This document shows positions 26,986 to 37,097 of a stretch of 64,000 nucleotides of DNA, piece after piece (position 1 is the stretch's first letter; each line of letters begins with the position of its first letter). Below the pieces are notes generated by a model. That model was not told the origin of the DNA. It saw only the letters and a list, made by a program, of their open reading frames with translations, and did not search any database. Location of the stretch: assembly GCF_000504305.1 (NCBI RefSeq), contig NZ_KI632512.1, positions 4,193,955 through 4,257,954 of the forward strand, in the 5' to 3' direction. Origin of the DNA: Nitratidesulfovibrio termitidis HI1 (GTDB lineage: Bacteria; Desulfobacterota; Desulfovibrionia; Desulfovibrionales; Desulfovibrionaceae). Made by a program: the position numbers and the translations under genes.

Positions 26986-27014
26986 TATTTAGACGCCATC
27001 CTCGATCTTGTAAA
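26986..27014 (-). promoter_or_regulatory. Candidate promoter of rubrerythrin
   Basis: On the minus strand TTTACA (27009-27014), 17 bases, then TAAATA (26986-26991), 53 bases before the ATG. The patch is strikingly AT-rich for this genome. The -10 match is only moderate. Confidence 0.4.
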
Positions 27015-27216
27015 GCATTTTTTTGAAAAAAGACGGAAAGAAATCGTCGAGAGCATACGCCATCCATCCGGACGGGGGAAGGGCGAGCGCGTGGAAACGG
27101 GGAACGCAAAAGGGCCGCAGGCGGGAGTGCGGCACGGACAGGGCTGAGGCCCGGATGCGGAGAAGAGAAAAGGAAATGCCGCCCCCGGAATAAGGGCATG
27201 GCGGGGGGGCTAGGTG

Positions 27217-29799
27217 TCAGCGTTGCCGGGGGGCGTCGGTCGCGCCTGGTGGGTCTGGCGTGCCTGGTGAGTCCTGCGTGCCCGGCGTAGTGGACGTCTC
27301 TGGGGTGTCGGACGCGCCGGAGGCAGCGTTTTCGGCAAGCTGTGTGCTTTCTTCCGTCTGTTGTTGCTGGGTGGCAGGGCCATCCGCAGCCCTGCGCGGC
27401 CCGTCAGGCACGAATTCGGGGCGCAGACGGCCTCCTTTCAGCACCAGATGCGCCCGGAACGGCTTGCCCTGGCGCGAGGTGAAGTCCATGGCCTGCGCCG
27501 TGCGCCCGGTGGCCAGCAGTTCGCGCGCCGTTGGCTCGTCCAGTTCGCGCCCGAAGGAGGTGCGCCAGATGATGAACGGGCAGCGACCGCCATTGGCAGT
27601 GGCAGGGGACGTTCCGCCGTTCTCGCCTCCGTTCGGCGCGGCGTCTGGCCCGCCATTTGTCGCGTCGGCCTTTTTCGCGCCGCGCCTGGCGCGTGCGGCG
27701 TCCTGCCCCGCGCCGTCGTCCCCGTTTGCCGCCTTGCCGCGTTTTTTGGCGGGTGGTTGCCCGGAGCAGGCCCAGCCGCGCGGGGTTTCGCGCACCTCGC
27801 CGCCGCACAGGGGGCACAGGCCGTCGGGCGTGCGGGCGTACCGTTCGGACGCCGTGTCCAGCAGGCGGTCCAGGTTGCGCCCGCCCACCCGCTTGATGCG
27901 GTGCACGCCGTGCCACACGCTTTCGCGTATGCCGTGCATGAATTGCGGATAGGTGGCGGTGCCCGCCTCCATGTCCTTGAGGGCCTTTTCCCACGTGCCG
28001 GTCAGTTCTGGCGAGGCCACGTCGGGCAGCAGCGCCTCTATGACCTCGGCCACCTGCATGCCCCGGTCGCTGGCGATGAGCCGCTTGCCCTGCCTGCCCG
28101 CGTAGCCGCGCTGGAGCAGCGTTTCGATGACCTGGGCGCGGGTGGCGGGGGTGCCGAGGCCGCGTTCCTTCATGGCCTGGCGCAGTTCCTCGTCCTCCAC
28201 CAGCTTTCCGGCGGTTTCCATGGCCGCCAGCAGCGAGGCATCGGTGTAGTGCGCCGGGGCCTTGGTCTGGCGGGTCACCCGGCGGATGTCGTCGGTGTGC
28301 AGTTTTGCGCCCTTGCGCAGGGGCGGCAGGGGGGTGTCCTCCGCCGCGCGCCACGGTTCCACGGCCAGCCAGCCCTTTTCCTTGAACACCTTGCCCCGCG
28401 CGATGAAGGCGTGCTCGCCCACCTTCACCGTGACGGTGGATGTGGCGAATTTGGCCTCGGCGCAGAAGGCGGCGATGAACCGGCGGCAGATCATTTCGTA
28501 GATTTGCCGTTCCGGCTGCGAGAGACGGGCCGGGTCGCCCTTGCGGGCGGTGGGGATGATGGCGTGGTGGTCGGTGACCTTGCGGTCGTCCACGCAGGCG
28601 AACTTGATCTTGCCGGACTTGATGCGCGTGACCGCCAGCATGGTCTCGTCCGGGTACAGGTGGTGAATGGCCCGGAAGTGGTTCAGGATTTCCGCAAACA
28701 GTTCCTTGGTCAGGTGGCGGGAATCGGTACGCGGGTAGGTGATCAGCTTGTGCGTTTCGTACAGCGCCTGGGCGTGGGCCAGGGTGTCCTTGGCGGACAG
28801 ACCGAAACGGGTGTTGGCTTCGCGCTGGAGGGTGGTCAGGTCGAAGGGCAGGGGCGGCTGCTGGCTGCCCGCCTTGCTGGCCACAGATTCCACCACGCCT
28901 TCGCGTCCGGTGCAGGCATCGGCGATGGCCGTGGCCTCGTCCTCGCTGTCCACGCGGGTTTCGCGCAGTTCCGGCGGGCGGTGCCATACGGCGGGAAAGG
29001 GGGCCGGCGTGTCCGGCATGTTTGGCGTGCCGGGGGCGGGGGATGAGGCATCCGAAGACGCAGGGGAAGGCGTTGCTCGATCGGCGGCGGCAGCTTCATC
29101 ACCCTGCGTGGCGCGACCCTTGCCGCCGGGGGTGAACACCCCCTCCACGGTCCAGAAATCCTGCGGCACGAACTGTTCGATTTCGCGGCGGCGGGCGGTG
29201 AGCAGGCACAGCACCGGGGTCTGCACGCGTCCCACGGAGACCAGGCCGCCGGTCCTTACCGTGAACAGGCGCGAATAGTTCATGCCCACCAGCCAGTCGG
29301 CCTCGGCCCGGGCAAAGGAGGCCAGTCCCAGGTTGCGCTTTTCCGCGTCGGGCAGCAGGCGGGCAAGGCTTTTGCGCAGGCCTTCTTCGGTCATGTCGCT
29401 GGCCCACAGGCGGCGCACCGGTTTGGCGCACTCGGCCATCAGGTAGATGCGCCGAAAGATCAGCTCGCCTTCGCGCCCGGCGTCGGTGGCGTTGATGACG
29501 CCGGTGACGCGCTCGTCGGTGAGCAGGCGGCGCAGCACGGCGAACTGGTCCGCCGTTTCAGGCAGCACCCGCAGCCGGAAACGCGGCGGCAGCATGGGCA
29601 ACTGGTCCAGGGTCCAGCGACCCGCCCAAGCCGGGTCCTGCTCTTCCGGCTCGGCAATGCCCACAAGATGCCCCACGGCCCAACTGACCAGATGGTCCGG
29701 CCCTTCCAGAAAGCCCGCGCGGCGCTGCGTGGCGCCCACGAGGGGGGCCAGTTCACGCGCCACGGAGGGCTTTTCGGCGATGATCAGGGTCTTGGGCAT
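27217..29799 (-). CDS. topB: DNA topoisomerase III (type IA)
   Basis: 860 residues. Relaxes and decatenates DNA through a 5'-phosphotyrosine link. Seen: the TOPRIM start TLIIAEKPSVARELA, NATDAGREGELIFRRIY, SVGRVQTPVLCLL, and the active-site tyrosine in LITYPRTDSRHL (about residue 355). The C-terminal part has a zinc-ribbon-like CPLCGGEVRE...WACSG and ends in a long Pro/Thr/Ala/Asp-rich tail. An acidic Ser/Pro/Ala-rich insertion (about 230-270) and the tail make it longer than the usual ~650 residues. Confidence 0.92.
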   Translation of the reverse strand: MPKTLIIAEKPSVARELAPLVGATQRRAGFLEGPDHLVSWAVGHLVGIAEPEEQDPAWAGRWTLDQLPMLPPRFRLRVLPETADQFAVLRRLLTDERVTGVINATDAGREGELIFRRIYLMAECAKPVRRLWASDMTEEGLRKSLARLLPDAEKRNLGLASFARAEADWLVGMNYSRLFTVRTGGLVSVGRVQTPVLCLLTARRREIEQFVPQDFWTVEGVFTPGGKGRATQGDEAAAADRATPSPASSDASSPAPGTPNMPDTPAPFPAVWHRPPELRETRVDSEDEATAIADACTGREGVVESVASKAGSQQPPLPFDLTTLQREANTRFGLSAKDTLAHAQALYETHKLITYPRTDSRHLTKELFAEILNHFRAIHHLYPDETMLAVTRIKSGKIKFACVDDRKVTDHHAIIPTARKGDPARLSQPERQIYEMICRRFIAAFCAEAKFATSTVTVKVGEHAFIARGKVFKEKGWLAVEPWRAAEDTPLPPLRKGAKLHTDDIRRVTRQTKAPAHYTDASLLAAMETAGKLVEDEELRQAMKERGLGTPATRAQVIETLLQRGYAGRQGKRLIASDRGMQVAEVIEALLPDVASPELTGTWEKALKDMEAGTATYPQFMHGIRESVWHGVHRIKRVGGRNLDRLLDTASERYARTPDGLCPLCGGEVRETPRGWACSGQPPAKKRGKAANGDDGAGQDAARARRGAKKADATNGGPDAAPNGGENGGTSPATANGGRCPFIIWRTSFGRELDEPTARELLATGRTAQAMDFTSRQGKPFRAHLVLKGGRLRPEFVPDGPRRAADGPATQQQQTEESTQLAENAASGASDTPETSTTPGTQDSPGTPDPPGATDAPRQR

Positions 29800-29928
29800 G
29801 GTTATCCGGGTGTGTGCCGGGGCGTAAGGTGAAAGGTTGCATCGCGGGAATGCGGTGCGCGGGCGCGTCGTCGGGTGGCCTGCTCGGCAGCTTGACCCGC
29901 CACTGGTGGGCGGCTACAGCCGGAGACC

Positions 29929-30720
29929 ATGACCGACCAGCGTATCTCTACCCCATCCGGAGCCGAGCCGGGAACGGAATCCGCACCTGCTGCGGCGCAG
30001 CCCGCGCCCGCTCGTTACCCGGTGCCCTTTCTGCCCGGCCAATCGGGCAGGGAGGACGCGGCAGGGCACGAGGCCCTGGCGCAGGGGGCGGAACTGCTCC
30101 GCATCACCGGGTTCGCCGGGGGCGTGTACCGGCGGGAAGACTCCATCAAGCGCAGCCGGTTCATCGTCAGCGTGGCCCATGCCCCGGACACGGCCACGGC
30201 GCGGGCCTTCATGGATGCGGTGCGCGCCGAATTCGCCGACGCCACCCACAACTGCTGGGCCTTTGCCGCCGGTCCGCCGGGCGACACAGCCCGCATCGGA
30301 TGCAGTGACGACGGCGAGCCCCACGGCACCGCCGGACGCCCCATGCTGCAACAACTGTTGCACGGCGGCGTGGGCGAGGTGGCGGCGGTGGTGACACGAT
30401 ATTTCGGCGGGGTCAAGCTGGGCACCGGCGGGCTGGTGCGCGCCTACGCCACCATGGCCCGGCTGGGGCTGGACGGCCTGCCCCTGCGCCGGCGCATCGT
30501 GCCCGCACGGGTGTCCGTGGTGCTGGCCCACGGCAGGGCCGGGGCCCTGCGGCGGCTGCTGCCCGCGTACGAAGCGGCCATCCTGTCCGAAGTGCACGGG
30601 GCCGACGTGGAATGCATCATCGGCCTGCCCGTGGAGCACTCCCCCGCGTTCATGGCCGCCGTCATCGACATGGCCGCCGGTGAGGCGCTGGTGGACGTGC
30701 TGCCCCCGGCGGAAGAGTGA
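29929..30720 (+). CDS. YigZ/IMPACT-family protein
   Basis: 263 residues, two-domain YigZ type. The N-terminal Impact domain carries SIKRSRFIVSVAH, ATHNCWAF, the signature SDDGEPHGTAGRPML, and VVTRYFGGVKLGTGGLVRAY. The C-terminal ferredoxin-like domain is present (PARVSVVLAHGRAGALRRLL). A ~45-residue Ala/Pro extension precedes the domain. Function is debated in the family (eukaryotic IMPACT modulates a translation kinase); I claim only the family. It is divergent from topB with 129 bases between. Confidence 0.85.
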   Translation: MTDQRISTPSGAEPGTESAPAAAQPAPARYPVPFLPGQSGREDAAGHEALAQGAELLRITGFAGGVYRREDSIKRSRFIVSVAHAPDTATARAFMDAVRAEFADATHNCWAFAAGPPGDTARIGCSDDGEPHGTAGRPMLQQLLHGGVGEVAAVVTRYFGGVKLGTGGLVRAYATMARLGLDGLPLRRRIVPARVSVVLAHGRAGALRRLLPAYEAAILSEVHGADVECIIGLPVEHSPAFMAAVIDMAAGEALVDVLPPAEE

Positions 30721-30738
30721 CCAGATAGCCGTCAGCCG

Positions 30739-31476
30739 CTATCCTTTTGCCGCCCCTTCATCGACAATCCACACCAGATCCCCGTTGGCGGGCTTCACGA
30801 ACTGCGCGGGCAGGGTGGGTTCCGCCAGCAGGTCCAGCGCCCGCGCCAGCACGGGGTGCTTTTCCCTGCCGGAAACAAGGAACACGCAGCAGCGGGCGTT
30901 GTTCAGTACCGGCAGGGTCAGGGTAAGCCGGTCGCTCTTGGTGGACGGCACGTATTGGTCGATGACCAGCCGCGTGCGCTCGGCAAGGCCCGTCCCGTCG
31001 GGGAACAGCGAGGCGGTGTGGCCGTCTTCGCCCATGCCCAGCAGCACCATGTCGAAACGGGGCCAGGCCCCGTTCTCCAGGTCGAAATGTTCGCGCAGCA
31101 GCGATTCGTAGGCGGCGGCCCCTTCCATCGGGTCCATCTCGCCCTTCATGCGGTAGAAGCGGGTGGCCGGGGCCAGCGACAGCAGTTCGCGCCGGGCCAC
31201 GCCGTAGTTGCTCTGCGGGTTGTCCGGCTCCACGCAGCGTTCGTCCACCCAGTACACGGCGATCTTTTCCCACGGCAGGCGGTCGAGCCAGGCCGGGGTG
31301 GCCAGCAGGCGGAACAGCGGGATGGGCGTGCTGCCCCCGGACAGGGCCAGGGTGAACACGCCGCGCGCGGCCACGGCCCGTTCACAGCGTTCCAGCAGCA
31401 GGTGGGCGGTCTTTTCGGCCATGGCGGCCGGGTCCTTCATGACGTGCAGGGCAAGGTTGACGGAACGGTGAGGCAT
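30739..31476 (-). CDS. pgl: 6-phosphogluconolactonase
   Basis: Hydrolyses 6-phosphogluconolactone in the oxidative pentose phosphate pathway. 245 residues from ATG 31476 (CCGGAG upstream); a longer frame lacks a ribosome site. Seen: LALSGGSTPIPLFRLLA, WVDERCVEPDNPQSNYG, and the signature LLGMGEDGHTASLFP. No other pentose phosphate genes are adjacent. The stop is 18 bases from the convergent YigZ gene's stop. Confidence 0.94.
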   Translation of the reverse strand: MPHRSVNLALHVMKDPAAMAEKTAHLLLERCERAVAARGVFTLALSGGSTPIPLFRLLATPAWLDRLPWEKIAVYWVDERCVEPDNPQSNYGVARRELLSLAPATRFYRMKGEMDPMEGAAAYESLLREHFDLENGAWPRFDMVLLGMGEDGHTASLFPDGTGLAERTRLVIDQYVPSTKSDRLTLTLPVLNNARCCVFLVSGREKHPVLARALDLLAEPTLPAQFVKPANGDLVWIVDEGAAKG

Positions 31477-31746
31477 GGCGGCTCCGGGGCGGCGATTCTG
31501 GTTGGCGGTTCGTTGCGGGGGCGGGTGAAGCTGACGATGCGCCCCGCATGGAACGGCATGTCGAACATGAGGAATCTGCCACAGGACCGCCCGCGTGGGA
31601 ATGGGCAAAGGGGGCGCAATGCCGCCCGGCAAGGTCAGTGTGCCTCATGAATGCGACAGTGCCGTGGCGGACCACGGCGCTGCGGGGACAGGCGAAACGG
31701 ATGATGCGTCGCCAACGGGCAAAAGGGTTTTAACGCCATGAGGTGG

Positions 31747-32202
31747 TTATGCCAGGACAACCTCGAACGCAGGCGGCGTCATGATGTGCTTCTTCACGGT
31801 GCACAACTCCACGGCGCGCACCAATGCATCGCGGTACTCGCCGGGAAAGCCCAGTGGCGGGGTGACCACGAAGGTCATGCGGGTGACCTGAAAGCCCTTG
31901 GGCGCGAATTCGCAGCCCACGCGGATGCCGAGGCCTTCCGTGGATATCTTGCGCGCCTCGCAGAAGCGTTGGGCGTACACGCCCGCGCAGGTGGCCAGCG
32001 AAGCAAGAAACAGGTCGAACGGCGTGGGTCCCGTGCCATCGCCGCCGTCCTTCACCGGCTGGTCGGTGTGGATGATGGTGGCGGCGGCTGGGGTGCCCGG
32101 AGCAGCGTCCGGCGCATCCTGCCCGGTGGGGGCGGCGGGGTGGAGGACGGCGTCGATCTTCATGCCGCCATTGAAGGCGACGTCGATGAACTTCATGGTC
32201 AT
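31747..32202 (-). CDS. OsmC/Ohr-family protein
   Basis: 151 residues from ATG 32202 (CAGGAG upstream). Thiol-dependent peroxidase fold. Seen: GPTPFDLFLASLATCAG with the first family cysteine, and the second cysteine in ALVRAVELCTVKKHI. A Pro/Ala-rich insertion (about 20-45) sits in the N-terminal part. Detoxification of organic hydroperoxides is typical, but many OsmC subtypes have unknown substrates, so only the fold is secure. Confidence 0.88.
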   Translation of the reverse strand: MTMKFIDVAFNGGMKIDAVLHPAAPTGQDAPDAAPGTPAAATIIHTDQPVKDGGDGTGPTPFDLFLASLATCAGVYAQRFCEARKISTEGLGIRVGCEFAPKGFQVTRMTFVVTPPLGFPGEYRDALVRAVELCTVKKHIMTPPAFEVVLA

Positions 32203-32297
32203 TCGAGGCTCCTGTGGATGTTCCGACGTTCAGGTGCGGTGAGCGGGCGCGGGAACGGCGCGCCGCATCCGGTGCGTAGAGGTGTGGCGGCGCAGGC

Positions 32298-33044
32298 TCA
32301 GCCGATGGTCTCCATGCGGGCAAAGCGCGGTTCGTGCAGCGGAAGGACGATGTCCGCCTGCTCCTTCACCTTGAGCATGATGTCGTAACCCAGCTTGGGG
32401 TTGATGCAGGTGCCGGGAGGAATGACCTCCATCTCCATGCCCCGGATGGCGGCGGGCGGGTTCATGTTTTCGTCGATGATGCAGAACCCGGTGATGGCGG
32501 CGGTGCCCTGTTCCGTATCCACGAACACGGTCAGGCCGCCCTCGGTGTGCACCGGGGTGTGCACCACGCGGATGCCGGGCAGGATTTCGCGCTCTTCTTC
32601 CGTGATCACGCGCAACTGGCCGTTGTCTTCCACGTCGGTGATGTAGTCTTCAAGGTAGCGGAAATCCAGCGGGTGCGGGTTGTGGATGGACTCCAGTTCC
32701 TTTTCGTGCACCCAGATTTCCGCGTTTTCGCACTTGTAGTCGTTTTCGCAGTGGTCGTTGTGCAGGTGGGTGTGGATGACCACGTCGATGTCCGCCGGGG
32801 TGAGGCCGAATTTGGCCAGCCCCGCCTCGAAGGTGTAGATCTTGCCGCCCAGGGCCGCCTCGCGGTCGGGCGAGACGATGGGGTTCAGCTCGCCGGTGTC
32901 CACCAGGATGCGTTTGTCGCCGCCCTCGATGTACCAGGCGTAGATGGGGATGGTGTAGGGCGTGCCGTAGTCGTGCTGGTAGGTCATCATACCCTTGTCG
33001 AACACCTTGGACCCCATGACGATGGGGTGGATGCGGTACTTCAT
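32298..33044 (-). CDS. Metallo-beta-lactamase fold hydrolase, AHL-lactonase-like
   Basis: 248 residues from ATG 33044. Seen: the metal motif HTHLHNDHCEN (HxHxDH), IVVDTGE-type strand as RILVDTGELNPIV, the later ligand histidine in VVHTPVHTEGGLTVFV, and terminal PLHEPRF. The AIYAWYIEGG-type start and MTYQHDYG stretch are like N-acyl-homoserine lactonase relatives. Whether it acts on quorum signals cannot be decided; many such enzymes are general lactonases. A ribosome site GAGG precedes the start. Confidence 0.8.
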   Translation of the reverse strand: MKYRIHPIVMGSKVFDKGMMTYQHDYGTPYTIPIYAWYIEGGDKRILVDTGELNPIVSPDREAALGGKIYTFEAGLAKFGLTPADIDVVIHTHLHNDHCENDYKCENAEIWVHEKELESIHNPHPLDFRYLEDYITDVEDNGQLRVITEEEREILPGIRVVHTPVHTEGGLTVFVDTEQGTAAITGFCIIDENMNPPAAIRGMEMEVIPPGTCINPKLGYDIMLKVKEQADIVLPLHEPRFARMETIG

Positions 33045-33444
33045 GCGACGCCTCGCGTGCTGACGGTTGCCGGAAGGTGCCCGGACCCACGGCAAGCGTG
33101 CGGCCGGGCGGGGTGCCGGGCGCGTCCCACGTGCGTCCGGACAATGGCGGCTTTCGATGGCCTTCGGAACTTGTCGTGCATCCGTGGGCCGTTGCGGTCC
33201 ATGGATGCACTGCCGGAAGGGGCGCGCCCCGCCACGGGGCAGAGAGTAAGCACTTCCGCTGCGCTTGTCACGATTCCCTCCCATTCTGGTGGGAAATAGG
33301 GCGGCGGGCAGTATCGGGCGCCTCGGCGAATCTTTCGTGCCTGCGCATCCGTCGGGCACGTGGGCTGAAACGCGAAGCGCCCCGGCATCGTTGCGGTGCC
33401 GGGGCGCGGTGTCTCATGTCAGGGGCAGGTTGCAGGCCCGTCGT
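33045..33444. other. Gene-free spacer with two hairpins
   Basis: 400 bases between the MBL gene start and the chemoreceptor stop, both minus strand. It holds an imperfect TGCATCC/GGATGCA hairpin (about 33178-33226) and the chemoreceptor terminator at 33377-33407. Several overlapping frames exist on both strands but none resembles a protein. Confidence 0.55.
33377..33407 (-). terminator. Terminator after the chemoreceptor gene
   Basis: GCGCCCCGGCA and TGCCGGGGCGC make a perfect 11-bp stem with a 9-base loop. It lies 38 bases downstream of the chemoreceptor stop on the minus strand. Confidence 0.75.
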
Positions 33445-35541
33445 TTAGCTGTCTTCCTTCAGTTCGCGGATGACGTCCTGCAATTCCGACGACAGCCTGG
33501 CCAGTTCGCCCACCTCGCGGGTGGATTGGCCCATGGCCTCGGCCATTTCCGAGGCGATGCGGTTCACCTCGTCGGTGCCCCGGTTGATCTGTTCGGACGC
33601 GGCGGACTGCTGCTCCGACGCCGTGGCGATGGAGCGCACCTGATCGGCGGTGGATTCCACGATGGACACGATGTGCGCCAGCGCCTCGCCCGCCCGTGAA
33701 GCCAGATCGGTGCTGCGCTGCACCACTTCCGCCGCGCGGCCCATGCCGGTGATGTTGTCCTGCGTGCCGCGCTGGATGGCGGTGATGGCGTCGCCCACTT
33801 CCTTGGTGGCGGTCATGGTCTTTTCGGCCAGCTTGCGCACTTCGTCGGCCACTACGGCGAATCCGCGTCCGGCGTCCCCGGCGCGGGCCGCCTCGATGGC
33901 CGCGTTAAGCGCCAGCAGGTTGGTCTGGTCGGCGATGTCGGTAATGACCGTCATGATGTTGCCGATGCCCTCGGCCCGCTTGCCCAGGTCGCCCAGGCCG
34001 CCGCTCATCTCGCGGGTGAACTCGTCCACCTTGCGGATGCTGTCCACCACGTCGCGTACGATGGCCCCGCCAGCTTCGGCCTGTGCCCGTGCGCTTTCGG
34101 CGCTTTCCGCCGCGCGCGAGGCGTTGGCGGCCACCTCCAGCACGCTGGCGTTCATCTGTTCCATGGCCGTGGCGGCCTCGGCCGTGCGGGCGCGCTGCAC
34201 CTCGGCGCCGGACCGGGCCTCGTCCACCTGCCCGGCCAGTTCGTGCGAGGCGTTGCGCACGTTGGCCACAATGCCTTCAAGCCGTGCCGCCGTGTGGCGG
34301 ATGCCTTCCATGCGGGCCTGCTCGCCGCGCAGGCGGGCGTTTTCGGCTTCCAGCAGGGCGGCTTCCGCCTTGCAGGTCTGTTCCTCGGCCTCGGCGGTCT
34401 TGGCCTTGCCGGTGGCCAGCAATTCACCCAGGTTGCGCACCATGGCGGTCAGGCTGCCGTGCAGGTCCAGCAGTTCGCCCGAAAAGTGGCGCGCGTCGGG
34501 CAGGGCGTCGAATTCGCCCGCCGCCACGCGGCCGGACGCGGCCACCAGCATCTGCACCGGGTTGGCCACGGAACGGGCCAGCAGCCAGGCCACCACCATC
34601 AGGGCCAGGGCAATGCCCGCGCCCACCATCAGAATATAGTTCACCACGCTGGCCGACTGGGCGTACACCTCGGCCTTGTCGATGACCGCAACCAGCTTCC
34701 AGCCCTGGTAGCCGGTGAATACGGTGACCAGCTTGTCCGTGCCGTCCATGGCGGTTTCGAAGGTGCCGCGTTGCATCTTCATGATCTGGGCAAGGGCGGG
34801 CACGCCGGTGTCTTCGGCCTTCTTGAAGCCGAACTTTTCGTGTTTCGGGTCGGACAGGATGACCGAGGTGTCCTCCAGCAGCATGACGTAGCCGGTCTTG
34901 CCGATGCGCAGGTTGGAGGTGACCTTGGTCAGGGTGGAAAGATTGATGTCCACGCCCATGACGCCCACGATCTCGCCCGATGCGGTGCGCACCTTGCTCA
35001 TGACGCTGGCCACCGGATATCCGGTGGTGGACATGTAGGCCTTGCTGATCAGCGTGTTGCCGGAAGAGGCCATGGCTTCCCTGTACCACGGGCGCTTGCG
35101 CGGGTCGTAGCCCGCGGGCACGCCGGAACCGTCGATGTGGCTGAGAAAGCCGCCGTCCTGGTAGCCGATGAATATTTCATCGTACCAGTTGTTGGCCTTG
35201 CCCATCAGGGTGAACACCTTGGCCAGCGCCTGTTCCTCGGCGGTCAGCGAGGCGTGGTGCAGCTTGTTGTCCTGCCTGGTGTCGGCGTACGAGGCCACCT
35301 GCCCCTTGGCGTCCACCACGCGGGGCAGCGTGGACAGGTAGACCACGTTGCGCTGGGCCGCCTCGAAGAAGGTGGTGACGAAGTCGTTCACCCGCTCCAG
35401 TTGGGCGCCGGACGAATCCTCGAAGTCGCGCAGCGACGCACGCCGGATTTCGATGGACACCACGGCGGAAACGCTGCCGATGGCGACGACGATGGACAGA
35501 AGAAAGGCGATGATGAGCTTGCTGCGGATGGTCAGAGACAT
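33445..35541 (-). CDS. Methyl-accepting chemotaxis protein with double-Cache sensor
   Basis: 698 residues from ATG 35541 (GGGGGG upstream). Order: membrane helix 1 (about 8-30), a periplasmic Cache-type sensor (about 35-310; [48 protein letters not shown]), membrane helix 2 (about 310-332), HAMP, a coiled coil, and the signalling tip [38 protein letters not shown] region. dCache sensors usually bind small organic molecules; the ligand here is unknown. It would signal to CheA/CheW, which are not in this window. Confidence 0.93.
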   Translation of the reverse strand: MSLTIRSKLIIAFLLSIVVAIGSVSAVVSIEIRRASLRDFEDSSGAQLERVNDFVTTFFEAAQRNVVYLSTLPRVVDAKGQVASYADTRQDNKLHHASLTAEEQALAKVFTLMGKANNWYDEIFIGYQDGGFLSHIDGSGVPAGYDPRKRPWYREAMASSGNTLISKAYMSTTGYPVASVMSKVRTASGEIVGVMGVDINLSTLTKVTSNLRIGKTGYVMLLEDTSVILSDPKHEKFGFKKAEDTGVPALAQIMKMQRGTFETAMDGTDKLVTVFTGYQGWKLVAVIDKAEVYAQSASVVNYILMVGAGIALALMVVAWLLARSVANPVQMLVAASGRVAAGEFDALPDARHFSGELLDLHGSLTAMVRNLGELLATGKAKTAEAEEQTCKAEAALLEAENARLRGEQARMEGIRHTAARLEGIVANVRNASHELAGQVDEARSGAEVQRARTAEAATAMEQMNASVLEVAANASRAAESAESARAQAEAGGAIVRDVVDSIRKVDEFTREMSGGLGDLGKRAEGIGNIMTVITDIADQTNLLALNAAIEAARAGDAGRGFAVVADEVRKLAEKTMTATKEVGDAITAIQRGTQDNITGMGRAAEVVQRSTDLASRAGEALAHIVSIVESTADQVRSIATASEQQSAASEQINRGTDEVNRIASEMAEAMGQSTREVGELARLSSELQDVIRELKEDS

Positions 35542-35980
35542 GTTGCCCCCCAAGGCGACTTGGCTGTTTACGGTTTGCCCGCCGTGAACCCTTCCGTCGC
35601 GTGGCGCGGGATTGCGTGCGAGTGTGCCCGCTGCGGCATGTGGATGGCTCCCCAGCTGCATCCGCGTACCGCGCGGCTTTCATGCCCCCATTCGTGAGGA
35701 TTGGCAAGGCGCGGGGCGCATCGGATGATGCAAGATTCGGTGGCGGCACCTCACCCCGCGAGGGTGACGGTTGTGTTGTGGTATTGTGGCGGCGAATTGT
35801 CATGAGCTTTTTCGCACGGTTGGAGCCGGGGTGTCACGTCAGATACGCTCTTTTTACGCCCTGATTGCGCTCTGACCGCAACCTGCCAGCGGCCGCGCTC
35901 TGCCTGTTGCGCGCCGCACGGGGACACTATATCGTGCGCCGCCGACAAGGCGGAACCCGGCCACGAACCTGGAGGAACCA
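35542..35980. other. Divergent promoter region of the chemoreceptor and yhcH genes
   Basis: 439 bases without a supported gene. It should hold both promoters. I see a TTTTTCGC/AT-rich patch near 35808-35860 but no consensus strong enough to call. Confidence 0.45.
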
Positions 35981-36496
35981 ATGATAATCGGCACGTCGGA
36001 CACGTGGATGCGCTACGATCTTGGCCCGGCATGGCGGGCGGCCTTTGCCTTTCTGGCCAACCTGGCGCCCGACGCGACCGCCGGGCGCCATCCCGTGCCC
36101 TGCGCGGATGCGCCGGAAGGCAGCGTGTACGTGGAAGTGGGGCGCTACGACACCCTGCCGGGCGGCAGCGGACGGCTGGAAGCCCACCGCAGGCATATTG
36201 ACATCCAGTACGTTCTTTCGGGTATGGAATGGTTGGACTGGACGCCATTGCCCGGCCTGGAGGCCCAAGGGCCGTACGCCGACGACAGGGACGTGCGGTT
36301 CTTTGCCGCAACGGGGCGCCCGTGCACCCGCGTGCTGCTGCAACCGGGCACCTTCGCGGCGCTGTTTCCGGAGGACGCGCACATGCCGGGCATTGCCATG
36401 CAGGGCGGCCCGTCCGCCATGGTCAAGGCGGTGGCCAAGGTGCGCGTGGACGCGCTGACGGTGGCGGGCATTCCGGCGCAGGGGCTGGACGGGTAG
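35981..36496 (+). CDS. YhcH/YjgK/YiaL family protein
   Basis: 171 residues, excellent ribosome site GGAGGAACC before ATG 35981. Small cupin-like proteins of sugar metabolism (the old 'beta-galactosidase subunit beta' family). Seen: the conserved EAHRRHIDIQYVLSGMEW and DAHMPGIAMQG, which carry metal-binding residues (EAHR, DxHxP). No sugar catabolism genes are adjacent, so its substrate is unknown. Confidence 0.85.
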   Translation: MIIGTSDTWMRYDLGPAWRAAFAFLANLAPDATAGRHPVPCADAPEGSVYVEVGRYDTLPGGSGRLEAHRRHIDIQYVLSGMEWLDWTPLPGLEAQGPYADDRDVRFFAATGRPCTRVLLQPGTFAALFPEDAHMPGIAMQGGPSAMVKAVAKVRVDALTVAGIPAQGLDG

Positions 36497-36499
36497 CAA

Positions 36500-36562
36500 G
36501 GGCGGAAGCGCCAGACCAGCGGTGAGCCGGACCTGCGGTGAGCCGGATTTGCGGTGAGCCGG
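36500..36562. repeat. Short GGTGAGCCGGA-type tandem repeat
   Basis: About three to four degenerate copies of GCGGTGAGCCGGAC in the spacer before the zinc-finger gene. The rest of 36497-36762 shows no gene. Confidence 0.6.
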
Positions 36563-36762
36563 ACCCGCGATGAACGAAGCCAGCGATGGTCCAGACCAGC
36601 GGCGAACCGGACCGACCGGAACACGCGGACGGTGGGGCCGACAGGGACTCACGGCGTATCGACGGTTGATGGAGTCAGGCCGGATGCGCGCGGGCGCCAC
36701 CCGCGCCAAGGGGGGCGGACCTGGTACTGACAGGGAGCGGATCGGGACAACCAGGAGGTCTC

Positions 36763-36987
36763 ATGGACATTTTCGATCAGGCCCAGGAACTGGAGCGGCT
36801 GGAACGCGAAGCCGCCTTGTCCCGCGCGCGGAGCGCCTCCGCGCCTGGGCGCGAGGGGCCCGAGTGGATCGACGGCGTTGCCTGCTGCCGCGAGTGCGGC
36901 GAACCCATCCCCCCCGCCCGGCTGGCCGCCGTGCCGGGCGTGGGACTGTGCAAGGCCTGCCAGGAAGAGATGGAAGGGGGCAACTAG
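36763..36987 (+). CDS. Small DksA/TraR-type zinc-finger protein
   Basis: 74 residues, GGAGGTCTC before the ATG. An N-terminal helix (FDQAQELERLEREAALS) leads to a four-cysteine zinc finger, CRECGEPIPPARLAAVPG...CKAC. This is the C-terminal finger of DksA/TraR proteins without the long coiled coil, as in TraR and phage-type members that bind RNA polymerase directly. Target genes unknown. A strong terminator follows, so it is a single-gene unit. Confidence 0.85.
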   Translation: MDIFDQAQELERLEREAALSRARSASAPGREGPEWIDGVACCRECGEPIPPARLAAVPGVGLCKACQEEMEGGN

Positions 36988-37007
36988 CCCCGTACCCGGT
37001 CACCCCC

Positions 37008-37042
37008 GAACGGCCCGCGATCGTCATGATCGCGGGCCGTTC
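37008..37042 (+). terminator. Perfect 15-bp terminator stem after the zinc-finger gene
   Basis: GAACGGCCCGCGATC, loop GTCAT, GATCGCGGGCCGTTC, then TGCGTTGT. It can serve both strands, as the next gene is convergent. Confidence 0.85.
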
Positions 37043-37097
37043 TGCGTTGTGGGGGTGCGGTGCTGCCGCCAGTCGGGCACTGCCCGCACTGGGTGTA

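Noticed and set aside
24882..27026. 714-residue plus-strand frame over the regulator and rubrerythrin
   Set aside because: Low-complexity and antisense to two well-supported genes; no start signal.
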